From assembly GCF_001696605.3 (NCBI RefSeq), contig NZ_CP031716.1, positions 2,170,001 through 2,234,000 on the forward strand: a stretch of 64,000 nt of DNA, given 5' to 3'. Positions 30,235 through 39,624 of this stretch are shown piece by piece. The position numbers and the translations under genes are program-made. Origin of the DNA: Acinetobacter wuhouensis (GTDB taxonomy: Bacteria > Pseudomonadota > Gammaproteobacteria > Pseudomonadales > Moraxellaceae). Position 1 is the first letter of the stretch; each line of letters starts with the position of its first letter. The notes beneath the pieces are model-generated. The model had not been told where the DNA came from. It did not search any database and saw nothing but the letters and a program-made list of their open reading frames with translations.

Positions 30235-31061
30235 TCGACGACTCACTTCAGATTTCAGTATCTAAGCAAGCTAAGCTGCTGAAAGTCTCCCGTGGTTGTT
30301 ATTACTATCGCCCAAAACCTGTGAGTGCATCAGATCTGAAGCTGATGCGATGTATTGATGAATTACATATGCAATATCCTTTTGCAGGCAGTCGTATGAT
30401 GCGTGATTTGTTGAATCGTCAAGGACATCATATAGGACGACGTCATACACGTACTTTAATGAAGAAAATGGGTATTCAGGCGTTATATTGCAAACCAAAT
30501 TTAAGCCAGGCTAATCAAGCTCACCGTAAATATCCATATCTGCTCAAAGGGTTGGCTATTCAGCGCAGTAATCAAGTGTGGTCTACGGATATAACGTATA
30601 TCCCTATGGCAAAAGGCTTTGTTTATTTATGTGCTGTGATTGATTGGCATAGCCGCAAGGTACTTGCGCATAGGGTATCGATTAGTATGGAGGTGGATTT
30701 TTGTATTTCGGCTTTAAATGAAGCGATTGAAAAATATGGTCGACCTGAAATATTTAATACAGACCAAGGCAGCCAGTTTACCAGTGATGCATTTATTGAT
30801 GTATTGAAATCAAATGGCATTCAAATCAGTATGGATGGTAAAGGTCGATGGGTAGATAATGTGATGGTTGAACGATTATGGCGGAGCGTTAAATATGAAG
30901 AGGTGTATCTCAAAGCTTATAGCAGTGTCACAGATGCGAAAAAGCAATTAAGTGCATATTTTGAGTTTTATAATTTGAAACGACCTCATTCGAGTCTAGA
31001 CAAAATGACACCAAATGAGTTTTACTATGATCAGCTACCCCAACAAAACAAGGTGGCTTAA
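30183..31061 (+). CDS. IS3-family OrfB, DDE transposase part
   Basis: The frame opens just after TGA 30180-30182 and has no proper start, as expected for a product made by -1 frameshift at T TTT TTA (30183-30189). It includes LIDDSLQISVSKQAKLLKVS and RGCYYYRPKP, then the HTH_21-like CIDELHMQYPFAGSRMMRDL. The rve integrase core has D in VWSTDITYIPMAKGF, D in FNTDQGSQFTSDAF and E in MVERLWRSVKYEEVY. The C-terminus RPHSSLDKMTPNEFYY is typical. All catalytic residues are present, so it should be active. The fused OrfAB would be about 380 residues. Confidence 0.9.
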   Translation, partial: FFRRCVEETGPLQPQKLIDDSLQISVSKQAKLLKVSRGCYYYRPKPVSASDLKLMRCIDELHMQYPFAGSRMMRDLLNRQGHHIGRRHTRTLMKKMGIQALYCKPNLSQANQAHRKYPYLLKGLAIQRSNQVWSTDITYIPMAKGFVYLCAVIDWHSRKVLAHRVSISMEVDFCISALNEAIEKYGRPEIFNTDQGSQFTSDAFIDVLKSNGIQISMDGKGRWVDNVMVERLWRSVKYEEVYLKAYSSVTDAKKQLSAYFEFYNLKRPHSSLDKMTPNEFYYDQLPQQNKVA

Positions 31062-32132
31062 CTAGAGCGGAATATCACTTATAAATACGCTTTTAGTTGT
31101 TCAAACAAGTGGGACCACCTCTGATTTGGTTGCAAAAGTTTCAGGTAGTGTGGCATTTGGTGAGTTTTCTGAAAATTGGTTTTTACACAAGCGCAGAAAA
31201 GATGGAAAGCCATTATCTAAAAGCACAAAGCAAACCTATCGTATTTATCTAACGTTCTGTCAAAACAAATGGCGTGACTTAAGTATGGATAGCATTACAT
31301 TGCTGATGATCAATGCTCACTTGGATTCTTTAACAACCGTACCAAGTAATCAAACAAGATCTATCTTAATGGAAATATTTGATCTTGCTGTGAGTAAAGG
31401 CTTATGTCCTGATAACCCAGCACAGCTAACTTTACGAAAATTTCCGCATAAAGAACGAAAAAGACATACCGTTGAAGGACTAGCGATAATTCGTGATGCA
31501 GCCGAACCATGGATGAAGAATGCCATTGATCTAGCGATGCTAACGACACAAAGACGCATCGATATTATCAATATGAAATGGGAACATATAGTTGATGGGT
31601 ATTTACACGTTGCACAAGAGAAAACAACGGACGATCCTGAAGATGAATTCGAAGTTTCCGAAGGTGCTGGTTACGTGCGGATTAAAATTGATGAGGAACT
31701 ACAAAAGGTTTTAAATCAATGTAACGATGGGATTGATAGCCCTTTTATTATTCATAGAGTACCGAACCGTAAAGGACGTCCTAATATCGATGTTGTGAAA
31801 GAACATTTCACTCAATTAGACAAACAATATATCACTAAAAATTTTGCAAAGTTAGCGACATCAACCAATGCATATCCAAACTATACATCTAAACAGCGCC
31901 CAAGTTTTCATGAAATTCGAGCATTAGCTATTTTCTTACATAAAAAAGCTGGTCGTAGTGCTCAGGCATTAGCAGGACATGCAACACCGAAGATGACAGA
32001 ACATTACGAGTCGGGACATGAAATCATCTGGAATGATGTTGATATTGGAATTAAACTACCATTTGCCGATTTGACAGAAAAATAGCCTGCAAAACTATAG
32101 CTTAAGTATTTGTTTTCTATAAGTTCCAAAAG

Positions 32133-32167
32133 TGCTATTTGCCCTATTAAAAATAAGACAAATAGCA
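32133..32167. terminator. Hairpin between integrase and pepN
   Basis: Perfect stem TGCTATTTG/CAAATAGCA (32133-32141 with 32159-32167), loop of 17. It lies in the gap between the convergent integrase and pepN genes. It may be a bidirectional terminator or part of the right attachment site; without the left phage end I cannot tell. Confidence 0.5.
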
Positions 32168-32202
32168 TAATAAATAATTAAAAATCAATTATTTACAACA
32201 AG

Positions 32203-34812
32203 TTAAATACTTAACATACTATTTACAGTTTCACTGACATTTTTTGATTTAACTTGTGCTTTTAAACTTTCCAATGCTGCTTTTACTTCACCACGTTGTG
32301 GTTCAGCCAAAGTGTACCAACGCGTCAACACTTGTAATAAACGTGAACCAACAATTGGATTCTTTTCATCTAAGTATTTTGCCAAATCTACAAAATGCTG
32401 AACACCAAAACTCCAAGTATTCACAGGATTGGCATTTAAGCCACCGCTCACCGCACGAATACGGTTTGGTACACCCAAATCATAATCTGCATGTGAAGTT
32501 AAATATTGAATCGTTTCAGCAGTTGCTTTAGGATGTGCAGCTTGGATCATAAACCATTGATCTAAAGATAATGCTTCATCTTTAAAATGATTATAAAAAT
32601 CTTGTAATACATCTTTGGTCTGTGGTGCATCATTCCAAACAAGGACTTTAATTGCACCTAAACGTTCAGACATATTTTCAGCATTTTTATACTGGGTATT
32701 TGCCAAATTAAAAGCCTCTTCATCCCCTTGACGGGCAATGAAACTCAACATGATATTTCTAAGCGCACGAACCCCCATTGCTTGGGAAAACTCATTTTGT
32801 GAATCTGGATCAAGTGATAGATATGTTTCCTTAGCAAAACCGCCCAATACTTTCGCCAATTGATTCAATAAAGCTTCACGTGCTTCATTAATCACAGCTG
32901 GATTGTAATCTTGGTCGATACGGCTACCTAAATAACCTTCAGTAGGCACATCAAATAAGCGCGAAGCCAATAGCGGATCTTTCGCAATCACAAACGGAAG
33001 CGTTTGCTGAATTGCATTGAGATAAACTTGCGCATCATGACCATTCAACAAAATACGTTCAAGCAATGTTTGCGTTGCTTGCCATTGATTAAAACCATTG
33101 GTTTCGTATTGTAATAAGAATGCAAGTTCTTCATCTGAATAGTTAAATTCAAGATTTACAGGTGCTGAGAAATTACGCAACAATGATGCAACTGGTTTTT
33201 CAGTAATACCTGTAAATTCAATCGTTGCTTCATTTTGATCAAATAAATAAACACCATCCTTTACACCATTTTCAAACAATGCATCAGAATGAAGTGCATA
33301 CTGCTCACCTGTTTTTGCATTAAATAAAGCCAATGCAACTGGGATCGGTACAGCTTTTAAGTTTGGATATTTAGCATGTGCTTTCAAACTTTGCTTAAAG
33401 CTCAAACGATATGTCTGGTTTGCTGCATCGTATTCACCTTTTGCCTCAAGTTTTGGCGTACCAGGTTGGTTGTACCAAATTAAGAAAGCTGATAAATCCA
33501 CACCTGAGCCCGCTGTTAAAGCAGCAACCCAATCTTCAACCGTCACCGCTTGACCATCATGACGTTTGAAATATTCATCTGTACCTTTACGGAATTTTTC
33601 TTTACCCAATAAAGTTGCCATCATGCGGTTAATTTCTGCACCTTTTTCATACACTGTCGCTGTGTAGAAATTATTAATTTCGACAAAATGATCTGGGCGT
33701 GGAGGATGTGACAATGGGCCTGCATCTTCTGGGAATTGATGTGCTTTTAACACTGCAACATCATCAATACGTTGTACCGCAGCGGATTGCAAATCTTCCG
33801 AGAATGACTGATCACGGAAAACGGTTAAGCCCTCTTTGAGACACAATTGGAACCAATCACGGCAAGTAATACGGTTACCTGTCCAGTTATGGAAGTACTC
33901 ATGGGCAATGACAGATTGCACACGCATGATTGCAGCATCAGTCGTATATTCTTCATCTGCAAGTACACATGAAGTATTGAAAATATTTAAGCCTTTATTT
34001 TCCATTGCGCCCATGTTGAATGCGCTAGTTGCCACGATCATATAATTATCAAGATCATAAGGGCGACCATAATGTTCTTCATCCCAACGCATTGAGTGCT
34101 TTAAAGCTTCCATGGCAATGTGACATTTTGGAATATCTTTTTCTTCAGCATAGATTTCTAAAGCAACATCACGACCCTCAGAGGTTGTGTAGCGATCTTT
34201 TAAAACTGCCAAATCACCAATCACACAAGCAAATAAATAACTTGGTTTTTTGGTTGGATCTTGCCAAATTGTATAATGACGGCTTTCACCTGCTTCACCC
34301 GCTTCGATCAAATTACCATTTGCCAATAAAACAGGATATTTTTTATCTGCTTCAACACGCGTCGTGAAAACCGAAAGCACATCTGGGCGATCTGGATAAA
34401 AAGTAATTTTACGGAAACCTTCAGGCTCATTTTGCGTTACAAATAAATTACCCGCAGCTTGATACAAGCCCTCAAGTTGAGTATTTGATTCAGGATGGAT
34501 AAGCACTGAAATTTCGACAATTGCAGCATCTGGTGTATTTGAAATAACCAGTTGCTCAGTATCCAGCTGATACTCACTTTCTGTAAGTTGCTTTCCATTA
34601 ATCGAAATGGATTTTAATTCAAGATCACGACCAAGTAATACTAAATCGCCAGCCGCTTGTCGTTGCATGACTAATTTAGAATCGACTTGAGTATGGTCAT
34701 CATACACTTGGATATTGAGATCAATGGAATCTACAACATAGGAAGGTTTTTGATAATCTTTTAAATAAACAGTTTGTTGTGCTTCAACTATAGGGTTTGC
34801 CGCAATATTCAT
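32203..34812 (-). CDS. pepN: Aminopeptidase N
   Basis: 869 residues from ATG 34812, with AGGA before it (the frame to 34866 lacks one). M1 metalloprotease core: GAMENKGLNIFNTSC, then HEYFHNWTGN with the zinc-binding HExxH and the second Glu in FQLCLKEGLTVFRDQ. The cytosolic enzyme trims N-terminal residues from peptides. Length equals the E. coli PepN class. It is the first chromosomal gene right of the prophage and is complete, so the phage did not damage it. Confidence 0.95.
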   Translation of the reverse strand: MNIAANPIVEAQQTVYLKDYQKPSYVVDSIDLNIQVYDDHTQVDSKLVMQRQAAGDLVLLGRDLELKSISINGKQLTESEYQLDTEQLVISNTPDAAIVEISVLIHPESNTQLEGLYQAAGNLFVTQNEPEGFRKITFYPDRPDVLSVFTTRVEADKKYPVLLANGNLIEAGEAGESRHYTIWQDPTKKPSYLFACVIGDLAVLKDRYTTSEGRDVALEIYAEEKDIPKCHIAMEALKHSMRWDEEHYGRPYDLDNYMIVATSAFNMGAMENKGLNIFNTSCVLADEEYTTDAAIMRVQSVIAHEYFHNWTGNRITCRDWFQLCLKEGLTVFRDQSFSEDLQSAAVQRIDDVAVLKAHQFPEDAGPLSHPPRPDHFVEINNFYTATVYEKGAEINRMMATLLGKEKFRKGTDEYFKRHDGQAVTVEDWVAALTAGSGVDLSAFLIWYNQPGTPKLEAKGEYDAANQTYRLSFKQSLKAHAKYPNLKAVPIPVALALFNAKTGEQYALHSDALFENGVKDGVYLFDQNEATIEFTGITEKPVASLLRNFSAPVNLEFNYSDEELAFLLQYETNGFNQWQATQTLLERILLNGHDAQVYLNAIQQTLPFVIAKDPLLASRLFDVPTEGYLGSRIDQDYNPAVINEAREALLNQLAKVLGGFAKETYLSLDPDSQNEFSQAMGVRALRNIMLSFIARQGDEEAFNLANTQYKNAENMSERLGAIKVLVWNDAPQTKDVLQDFYNHFKDEALSLDQWFMIQAAHPKATAETIQYLTSHADYDLGVPNRIRAVSGGLNANPVNTWSFGVQHFVDLAKYLDEKNPIVGSRLLQVLTRWYTLAEPQRGEVKAALESLKAQVKSKNVSETVNSMLSI

Positions 34813-35036
34813 ATGATGTCCTGATCCTATTGTTTGCTTAGACTTGTCTTGTAATGTGATATGCATTGATCATAGGTCAATTTTCACAACTTGTCTGTGC
34901 GATTACTTAACTTTTATATGGGACTAGATCAGTTTGATTTCAATTGTTTCAATACAAAAAACTTAAGGGTTGTGCTTTATTTATACAAAAATCATTAGGG
35001 TATTTAAAAGTATATCTCACACCGTCTATTACAAAA

Positions 35037-35061
35037 AAGACCGCTTTTTTAAAGCGGTCTT
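35037..35061. terminator. Intrinsic terminator after the repeat lipoprotein gene
   Basis: Perfect 11-bp stem AAGACCGCTTT/AAAGCGGTCTT (35037-35047 with 35051-35061). On the minus strand more T follow. It closes the gene ending at 35085. Confidence 0.8.
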
Positions 35062-35084
35062 ATACAGTGAACTTATTAGTTGTA

Positions 35085-36461
35085 TTAGTAGTTTATACAA
35101 GTATAACTTTTATCACCCATCATAATTGCGCCTGTTTTATAAGTCGTCCCACTTTGATTGTTATATGTCATTTGCCATATATTGTGATTTGAATCAAGCA
35201 TACTCAATATACTTACGCCATTAATTGGTGCTGTATCACCGTGTTGTTCATTTGCAGTTAAACTTATAGACACATTTTTACTTGGCATTTTTATAGTTAA
35301 GGTATTTCCTGAACGCGTTACGCTACATGCTCCATTTACCATATTTGTATTTGAAACATTTTGAGTTACAAGATCTAAGACTTGACCAAAATTACCTGTG
35401 AAACTGGTAAAGCCTGCCGTACTTCCTGTTCCTGTTCCTGTTCCTGTTCCTGTTCCTGTTCCTGTTCCTGTTCCTGTTCCTGTTCCTGTTCCTGTTCCTG
35501 TTCCTGTTCCTGTTCCTGTTCCTGTTCCTGTTCCTGTTCCTGTTCCTGTTCCTGTTCCTGTTCCTGTTCCTGTTCCTGTTCCTGTTCCTGTTCCTGTTCC
35601 TGTTCCTGTAGAAGTATGACTATATTGTCCAATAATGTTAATTATTTCAAAATCATCTGCATCATAAACATCATTTGAAGCTACTTTTAACTCGATTTGC
35701 TCATCAGCTTGGAAATTTTGCAATGAAAGACAATATTGTGCGTTTGCATATTCGCCAGTTGTTGGACTATCCACAAGGCTTTTTACAACCTTTTGACCAG
35801 ACTTAGAACTTAATTCAATTGTGTCGCTACTTGTAGACGATTGCACACCTTTTGCCGACATCGAAATACAGATTTGATTGTATTTTGACTTTTTATCAGC
35901 AGAATAAATAAAACTATCTTTCCAAGTTACCCCTGAAGATTTGACTTGAAATTTTGAATTAACACTACCACCAAAAGAGTCATTGCCTAAATGGATAACC
36001 GTTAGACCATTAAAGAAGATGACATCATTTTCCTGTAATACTGAAAGTTTTGGGTTGTTGCTATTGTCATTAGTCAATAACAATTTATTTTTATAATTCA
36101 GTATTAAAGCCGCAGGTTTATACCCTTCCGCAGTAATAACACCTGAAACATATTCTGGATAAACGTATTCTTGTGGCGTTTTTAAAGTGTATTGACCAGA
36201 TTGGTTAGAACGCGTTGAATATTCAATATTATCTAAAGTAATAGCAATTTTTGCATTCTTAATTGGTTGATTATTCTGATCTAAAATAATCCCTTTAGTA
36301 TCATAACTATTGGTAATATCTTGATTAGTTCCTGGTTCAATTTTCGTTGTATCAGAAGAACCTTTTGAACCTGAATTACTGTCTTCAGATTCACCGCCTC
36401 CACATGCAACTAAACTGATCATAGAGGTAAATAATAGCGTCTTAATGAATGTATTTTTCAT
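35085..36461 (-). CDS. Lipoprotein with a (Gly-Thr)n linker
   Basis: 458 residues. A lipobox LVAC sits at the end of a signal peptide ([20 protein letters not shown]). Residues ~50-125 resemble a carboxypeptidase-regulatory/Ig-like repeat ([34 protein letters not shown]). A central beta domain follows (~126-285) with a few Cys (QICISM; AQYCLSL). A Gly-Thr linker of more than sixty residues leads to a C-terminal domain (~350-458) with Cys pairs ([18 protein letters not shown]). Probably an outer-membrane-anchored surface or periplasmic protein; the function is unknown. The linker is encoded by 30 perfect hexanucleotides. Confidence 0.8.
   Translation of the reverse strand: MKNTFIKTLLFTSMISLVACGGGESEDSNSGSKGSSDTTKIEPGTNQDITNSYDTKGIILDQNNQPIKNAKIAITLDNIEYSTRSNQSGQYTLKTPQEYVYPEYVSGVITAEGYKPAALILNYKNKLLLTNDNSNNPKLSVLQENDVIFFNGLTVIHLGNDSFGGSVNSKFQVKSSGVTWKDSFIYSADKKSKYNQICISMSAKGVQSSTSSDTIELSSKSGQKVVKSLVDSPTTGEYANAQYCLSLQNFQADEQIELKVASNDVYDADDFEIINIIGQYSHTSTGTGTGTGTGTGTGTGTGTGTGTGTGTGTGTGTGTGTGTGTGTGTGTGTGTGTGTGTGTGTGSTAGFTSFTGNFGQVLDLVTQNVSNTNMVNGACSVTRSGNTLTIKMPSKNVSISLTANEQHGDTAPINGVSILSMLDSNHNIWQMTYNNQSGTTYKTGAIMMGDKSYTCINY
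35425..35610 (-). repeat. Hexanucleotide repeat inside the lipoprotein gene
   Basis: 30 perfect tandem copies of CCTGTT on the plus strand (35425-35604), then one CCTGTA (35605-35610). On the coding strand each unit is a Gly-Thr pair (GGA ACA). Complete base identity, with no synonymous change, points to slippage-driven expansion. A six-base unit keeps the frame, so only linker length varies. Confidence 0.95.
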
Positions 36462-36736
36462 TTTCTAATCCCCTTTAAAATTATTTTTAAATGTTATGAG
36501 TTTTCAAAATTGAAACATATTCCCCAAATGAGGGGGTCGCAAAGATTATGGATAAATGGATTTACCACAATGCTGATCAAAATTTTAAGTATTGTTTGAT
36601 TTTTAGATAACATAAATTTTATCTGCTAGGCGTTTTATCACTACGCTTCATCAGTTAACAAAGAAAAACCGAGAATAATCCCCGCTATATCTAAAATTAT
36701 GGATAATAAGAGTAAATTCAGTAAAGAAATGGAATT

Positions 36737-38749
36737 ATGTCGTTTAAAAAATTGATCAGTATAGGGTGTTTTACACTACTGGGGCTTAGTTCAATCAGTC
36801 ATGCCAATTCTGATTTTTTACCACCTGATCAAGCTTTCCAGTTGTCGGTTGAGTCTATTTCAAATCAAAAAGCGCAATTGAAATGGACAATCGCACCGCA
36901 TTACTACTTATATCACGATCAATTTAAAGTCAATTTAGAGCATAAATCGGTTCCTTTACATTTACCCAAAGGTCAAATCAAAGATGACCCTACTTTTGGT
37001 AAAACAGAAGTTCATTACGAACAGGTCAGCACCCAAATCAATGTAAAACCAAATGCGGATTATCAAGTGCTCTATCAGGGCTGTTCTGCGGATGGCTTAT
37101 GTTATCCATTACAACGTAAAACGATTTCAACTGATGCAAATGGCTTATTTCCTCAAAATAGTTCATCAGCAAATCGTCTTTTAAATCGACAGTCCAATGA
37201 TAATAATTCACTTGAGCAATCTTCATCGAATAAAGTGAAGGTGCAGGATGCAAAGCAAGATCCAATCAAAAATGATTCCATTCTTGCTCCAGTTGAGGAT
37301 AAAAAGCTCCCAGATGCACCTGTAAAATTGGATAGTATCAATTCACCTGCATCGTCAGAAGCAACAGATCAAAACCCAACTTCAAATGTGATAGCAACCA
37401 ATAGCAATGAATCTGCGAATGTTGCTCAATCAATTGAGAAAAACAGCAATATTGACAACACAACGTCATTACAATGGAATGATGATCAATCATTTTTTAA
37501 ACTTTTATCAAAAGATTCTTTATTTTTAAACCTTTTAGTATTCTTTGGATTGGGTATATTACTGGCATTTTTACCTTGCTCATTGCCGCTTATTCCGATT
37601 CTTTCAGGAATTATTATTAAAAATGCCAAAGGCTACAAAGCTGTTGCCATTGCACTCAGTTTTGTTATTAGCATGGCAGTGATCTACGCCATCATGGGTA
37701 TTGTGGTCGCTGAAATTGGTTATAGCTTCCAACGCTGGTTTCAAAGCCCTTGGATTGTTTCATTATTTGCAGTTTTATTTGTGGTCTTAGCATTGAATTT
37801 ATTTGGTTTATATCAACTCAATTTGCCACAATTTATCACCAACAAACTGAGCAATTTACAGAATAATCAAAAAGCAGGCACGATTTTAGGTGCGGTCGTT
37901 ATGGGCGCACTTTCGGCTTTAATCGTTGGACCATGTATGAGTGCGCCTTTGGCAGGTGCGTTGTTATTTGTCTCGCAATCTCAAAGTGCTGTTTTAGGCG
38001 GATTATATTTATTTATTTTAGGTCTTGGGATTGGACTGCCCTTATTCATTGCCAGCGTTTTCGGCTCTCGCTTATTGCCAAAACCAGGTAAATGGATGGA
38101 TCGCATTAAAGTCAGCTTTGGCTTTATTATGCTCATGGTTGCATTGTATTTCATCCGTCCAATGCTATCGACCACAATCTATAGCGCTTTATTTGCGTTA
38201 CTGTGTTTAGTTCTTGCGATTTACTTATTTAATGCCCTGCGTGACAGTGAGAAAGTACTCAATAAAGTCATTCTGGCATTGATTGCAGTTGTGAGTCTTG
38301 TTGCTTCATTTTGGAATATCCAACAAAGCTATGCAGCCTATCAGACCCAATATAGTCAAACAGCACATTTAACATGGAATAAAGTTTCTACAGCGGAACA
38401 ACTCAATACTGCTTTAAATGATGCAAAATTAATAGGTAAACCGATCATTATCGACGTCTATGCAGATTGGTGCGTTGCATGCCAACCGATTGAAAAAGAA
38501 GTTTTTCCACAAGTCGAAGTACAAACCGCATTAAAAGATTTCACCCTGATTCAACTCGATTTGACTAAATATAATGAATCTCAAGATCTAATTTTGAAGC
38601 AACATGAAATTTTAGGTCCACCAACGATGTTATTTTTAAATGCCAATGCGCAAGAAATTCGTGGTTTACGTTTTACTGGGACATTTAATGCAAAACAGCT
38701 CATTCAGCAAACTGCTAAAATAAAAACTCAGTTGAATCATTCGCCATGA
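36737..38749 (+). CDS. dsbD: Thiol:disulfide interchange protein DsbD
   Basis: 670 residues: signal peptide (to SHA), periplasmic N-terminal domain with Cys in LYQGCSADGLCYPLQ (C-x5-C), a long Ser/Asn/Gln/Asp-rich linker (~150-250) longer than in E. coli, eight membrane spans with the reactive LPCSLPLIPILSG and VGPCMSAPLAG cysteines, then a C-terminal thioredoxin domain with WCVAC. It carries electrons from cytosolic thioredoxin to periplasmic DsbC/DsbG-like proteins. Its stop overlaps the next start (ATGA), which makes the pair an operon. Confidence 0.95.
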   Translation: MSFKKLISIGCFTLLGLSSISHANSDFLPPDQAFQLSVESISNQKAQLKWTIAPHYYLYHDQFKVNLEHKSVPLHLPKGQIKDDPTFGKTEVHYEQVSTQINVKPNADYQVLYQGCSADGLCYPLQRKTISTDANGLFPQNSSSANRLLNRQSNDNNSLEQSSSNKVKVQDAKQDPIKNDSILAPVEDKKLPDAPVKLDSINSPASSEATDQNPTSNVIATNSNESANVAQSIEKNSNIDNTTSLQWNDDQSFFKLLSKDSLFLNLLVFFGLGILLAFLPCSLPLIPILSGIIIKNAKGYKAVAIALSFVISMAVIYAIMGIVVAEIGYSFQRWFQSPWIVSLFAVLFVVLALNLFGLYQLNLPQFITNKLSNLQNNQKAGTILGAVVMGALSALIVGPCMSAPLAGALLFVSQSQSAVLGGLYLFILGLGIGLPLFIASVFGSRLLPKPGKWMDRIKVSFGFIMLMVALYFIRPMLSTTIYSALFALLCLVLAIYLFNALRDSEKVLNKVILALIAVVSLVASFWNIQQSYAAYQTQYSQTAHLTWNKVSTAEQLNTALNDAKLIGKPIIIDVYADWCVACQPIEKEVFPQVEVQTALKDFTLIQLDLTKYNESQDLILKQHEILGPPTMLFLNANAQEIRGLRFTGTFNAKQLIQQTAKIKTQLNHSP

Positions 38750-39576
38750 TCACGACCCAAGCGATTCACCTCGGACCGATCATGTTGCCTTGGAGCATCA
38801 TGATTCTGGTGCTTGCGATTTTAATCAGTATTTTAGTCTGCAAGTTTTCACATTCTTATTTCAAAGTGTCTGCAGCACAATGGACTGTGTTCAATGATTC
38901 GATTTGGACTGCAATTTTGATCGGTTTGATTGCAGGTCGAATCGGCTTTGTTGCATTGAATTTTAGTATTTATTTAGAACATCCCTTAGATATTATTAAA
39001 ATTCAGGATAAAGGCTTTCAAATTTATGGCGCACTCTTTGCAGCTTTGGCATGGATTTATTGGAAAAATCGAGCATTAACTAAGAAGTTTTTAATCCTCG
39101 CCATGACTATTTTTCTTGTGGTTTTTGTTGCTGGACGTTTTATCCATCAGCAGATTCAAATGCAATATCAACAATTTCCTGAAGCGCATTTACTTAATCT
39201 TGAACAAAATCAAGTTGAGTTAACCCAATTCCTAGGCAAACCAGTCGTCATCAATCTGTGGGCGAGTTGGTGTCCGCCATGTCGTCGCGAAATGCCTATT
39301 TTAAGTGAGGCACAGAAAAAGTATCCAAATGTGCAATTCATTTTCATCAATCAAAATGAAGATGCGAAAACTGTGCAAACTTATCTGCTCACTCATCAAG
39401 TCGATTTACACAATGTATTGCTTGATGCTAACGGCACAGTTGCTCAAAAAACTGGAATGTATGGTTTACCAAGCACCCTATTTTTCGATGCTCAGGGTCA
39501 ATTGGTAGATTCGCATATGGGCGAAATCAGCCATGCGATGTTACAGCAACAAATTCAAAAATTAACTTCAAAATAA
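38746..39576 (+). CDS. Lgt-like membrane domain fused to a TlpA-type thioredoxin
   Basis: 276 residues. The N-terminal ~145 residues contain four membrane spans resembling prolipoprotein diacylglyceryl transferase (LIGLIAGRIGFVALNFSIYL then GFQIYGALFAALAWIYWKNR), without the usual catalytic H-G and the full-length enzyme. The C-terminal ~130 form a TlpA/ResA thioredoxin with WASWCPPCRREMPIL and cis-Pro in YGLPSTLFF. The Lgt-like part likely only anchors the redox domain. Coupled to dsbD and followed by dsbG. A role as the periplasmic reductant partner in the same pathway is inferred. Confidence 0.8.
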   Translation: MITTQAIHLGPIMLPWSIMILVLAILISILVCKFSHSYFKVSAAQWTVFNDSIWTAILIGLIAGRIGFVALNFSIYLEHPLDIIKIQDKGFQIYGALFAALAWIYWKNRALTKKFLILAMTIFLVVFVAGRFIHQQIQMQYQQFPEAHLLNLEQNQVELTQFLGKPVVINLWASWCPPCRREMPILSEAQKKYPNVQFIFINQNEDAKTVQTYLLTHQVDLHNVLLDANGTVAQKTGMYGLPSTLFFDAQGQLVDSHMGEISHAMLQQQIQKLTSK

Positions 39577-39624
39577 GCAAGTTTAATTCTTATCTTTTGG
39601 TTTAAATATGGAGCTATATTCACG

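Larger units (their letters stand above)
29841..31122 (+). mobile_element. IS3-family insertion sequence, 1,282 bp
   Basis: The ends are imperfect inverted repeats: AGAGATGGATCC at the left and, read inward from the right, AGAGGTGGTCCC; both continue to a shared TTTGAACAACT, and farther in a shared TATAAGTGATATTC. A 4-bp direct duplication GATT flanks it (29837-29840 and 31123-31126). Two overlapping frames, orfA and orfB, and a DDE catalytic core place it in the IS3 family. It interrupts the integrase gene in the same orientation. Confidence 0.92.
29660..32085 (+). pseudogene. int: Tyrosine integrase split by an IS element
   Basis: The first 60 codons (29660-29839: MGRPRKKGNLDVPTNLYRGD ... 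KLNDLLIPEVD) hold the arm-binding N-terminus. The remainder (31126-32085) holds the core-binding and catalytic domains: Arg in TTQRRIDIINMKW, H-x-x-R in SFHEIRALAIF, His in LAGHATPKMTEHY with the Tyr. The halves join in frame if the IS and one GATT copy are removed (GAG GTG GAT TTG GTT), giving a 379-residue integrase. At present the arm-binding part is separated; a truncated catalytic form could start at TTG 31126. The catalytic half looks undamaged, so the insertion is probably recent. Confidence 0.9.

Noticed and set aside
32086..32202. Right attachment site of the prophage
   Set aside because: The left end is outside the window, so no repeated core can be matched; only the inverted repeat is reported.
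35425..35610. Repeat as a CRISPR array
   Set aside because: Contiguous six-base units without spacers; no cas genes in the window.
35375..35678. Long frames made of Ser-Cys, Val-Pro or Gln-Glu pairs
   Set aside because: They are the other frames of the 30-copy hexanucleotide repeat; only the Gly-Thr frame joins a lipoprotein with a signal peptide.
38746..39576. Annotation as a functional prolipoprotein diacylglyceryl transferase
   Set aside because: Only part of the membrane domain is present, without the expected catalytic residues, and the protein ends in a thioredoxin domain.
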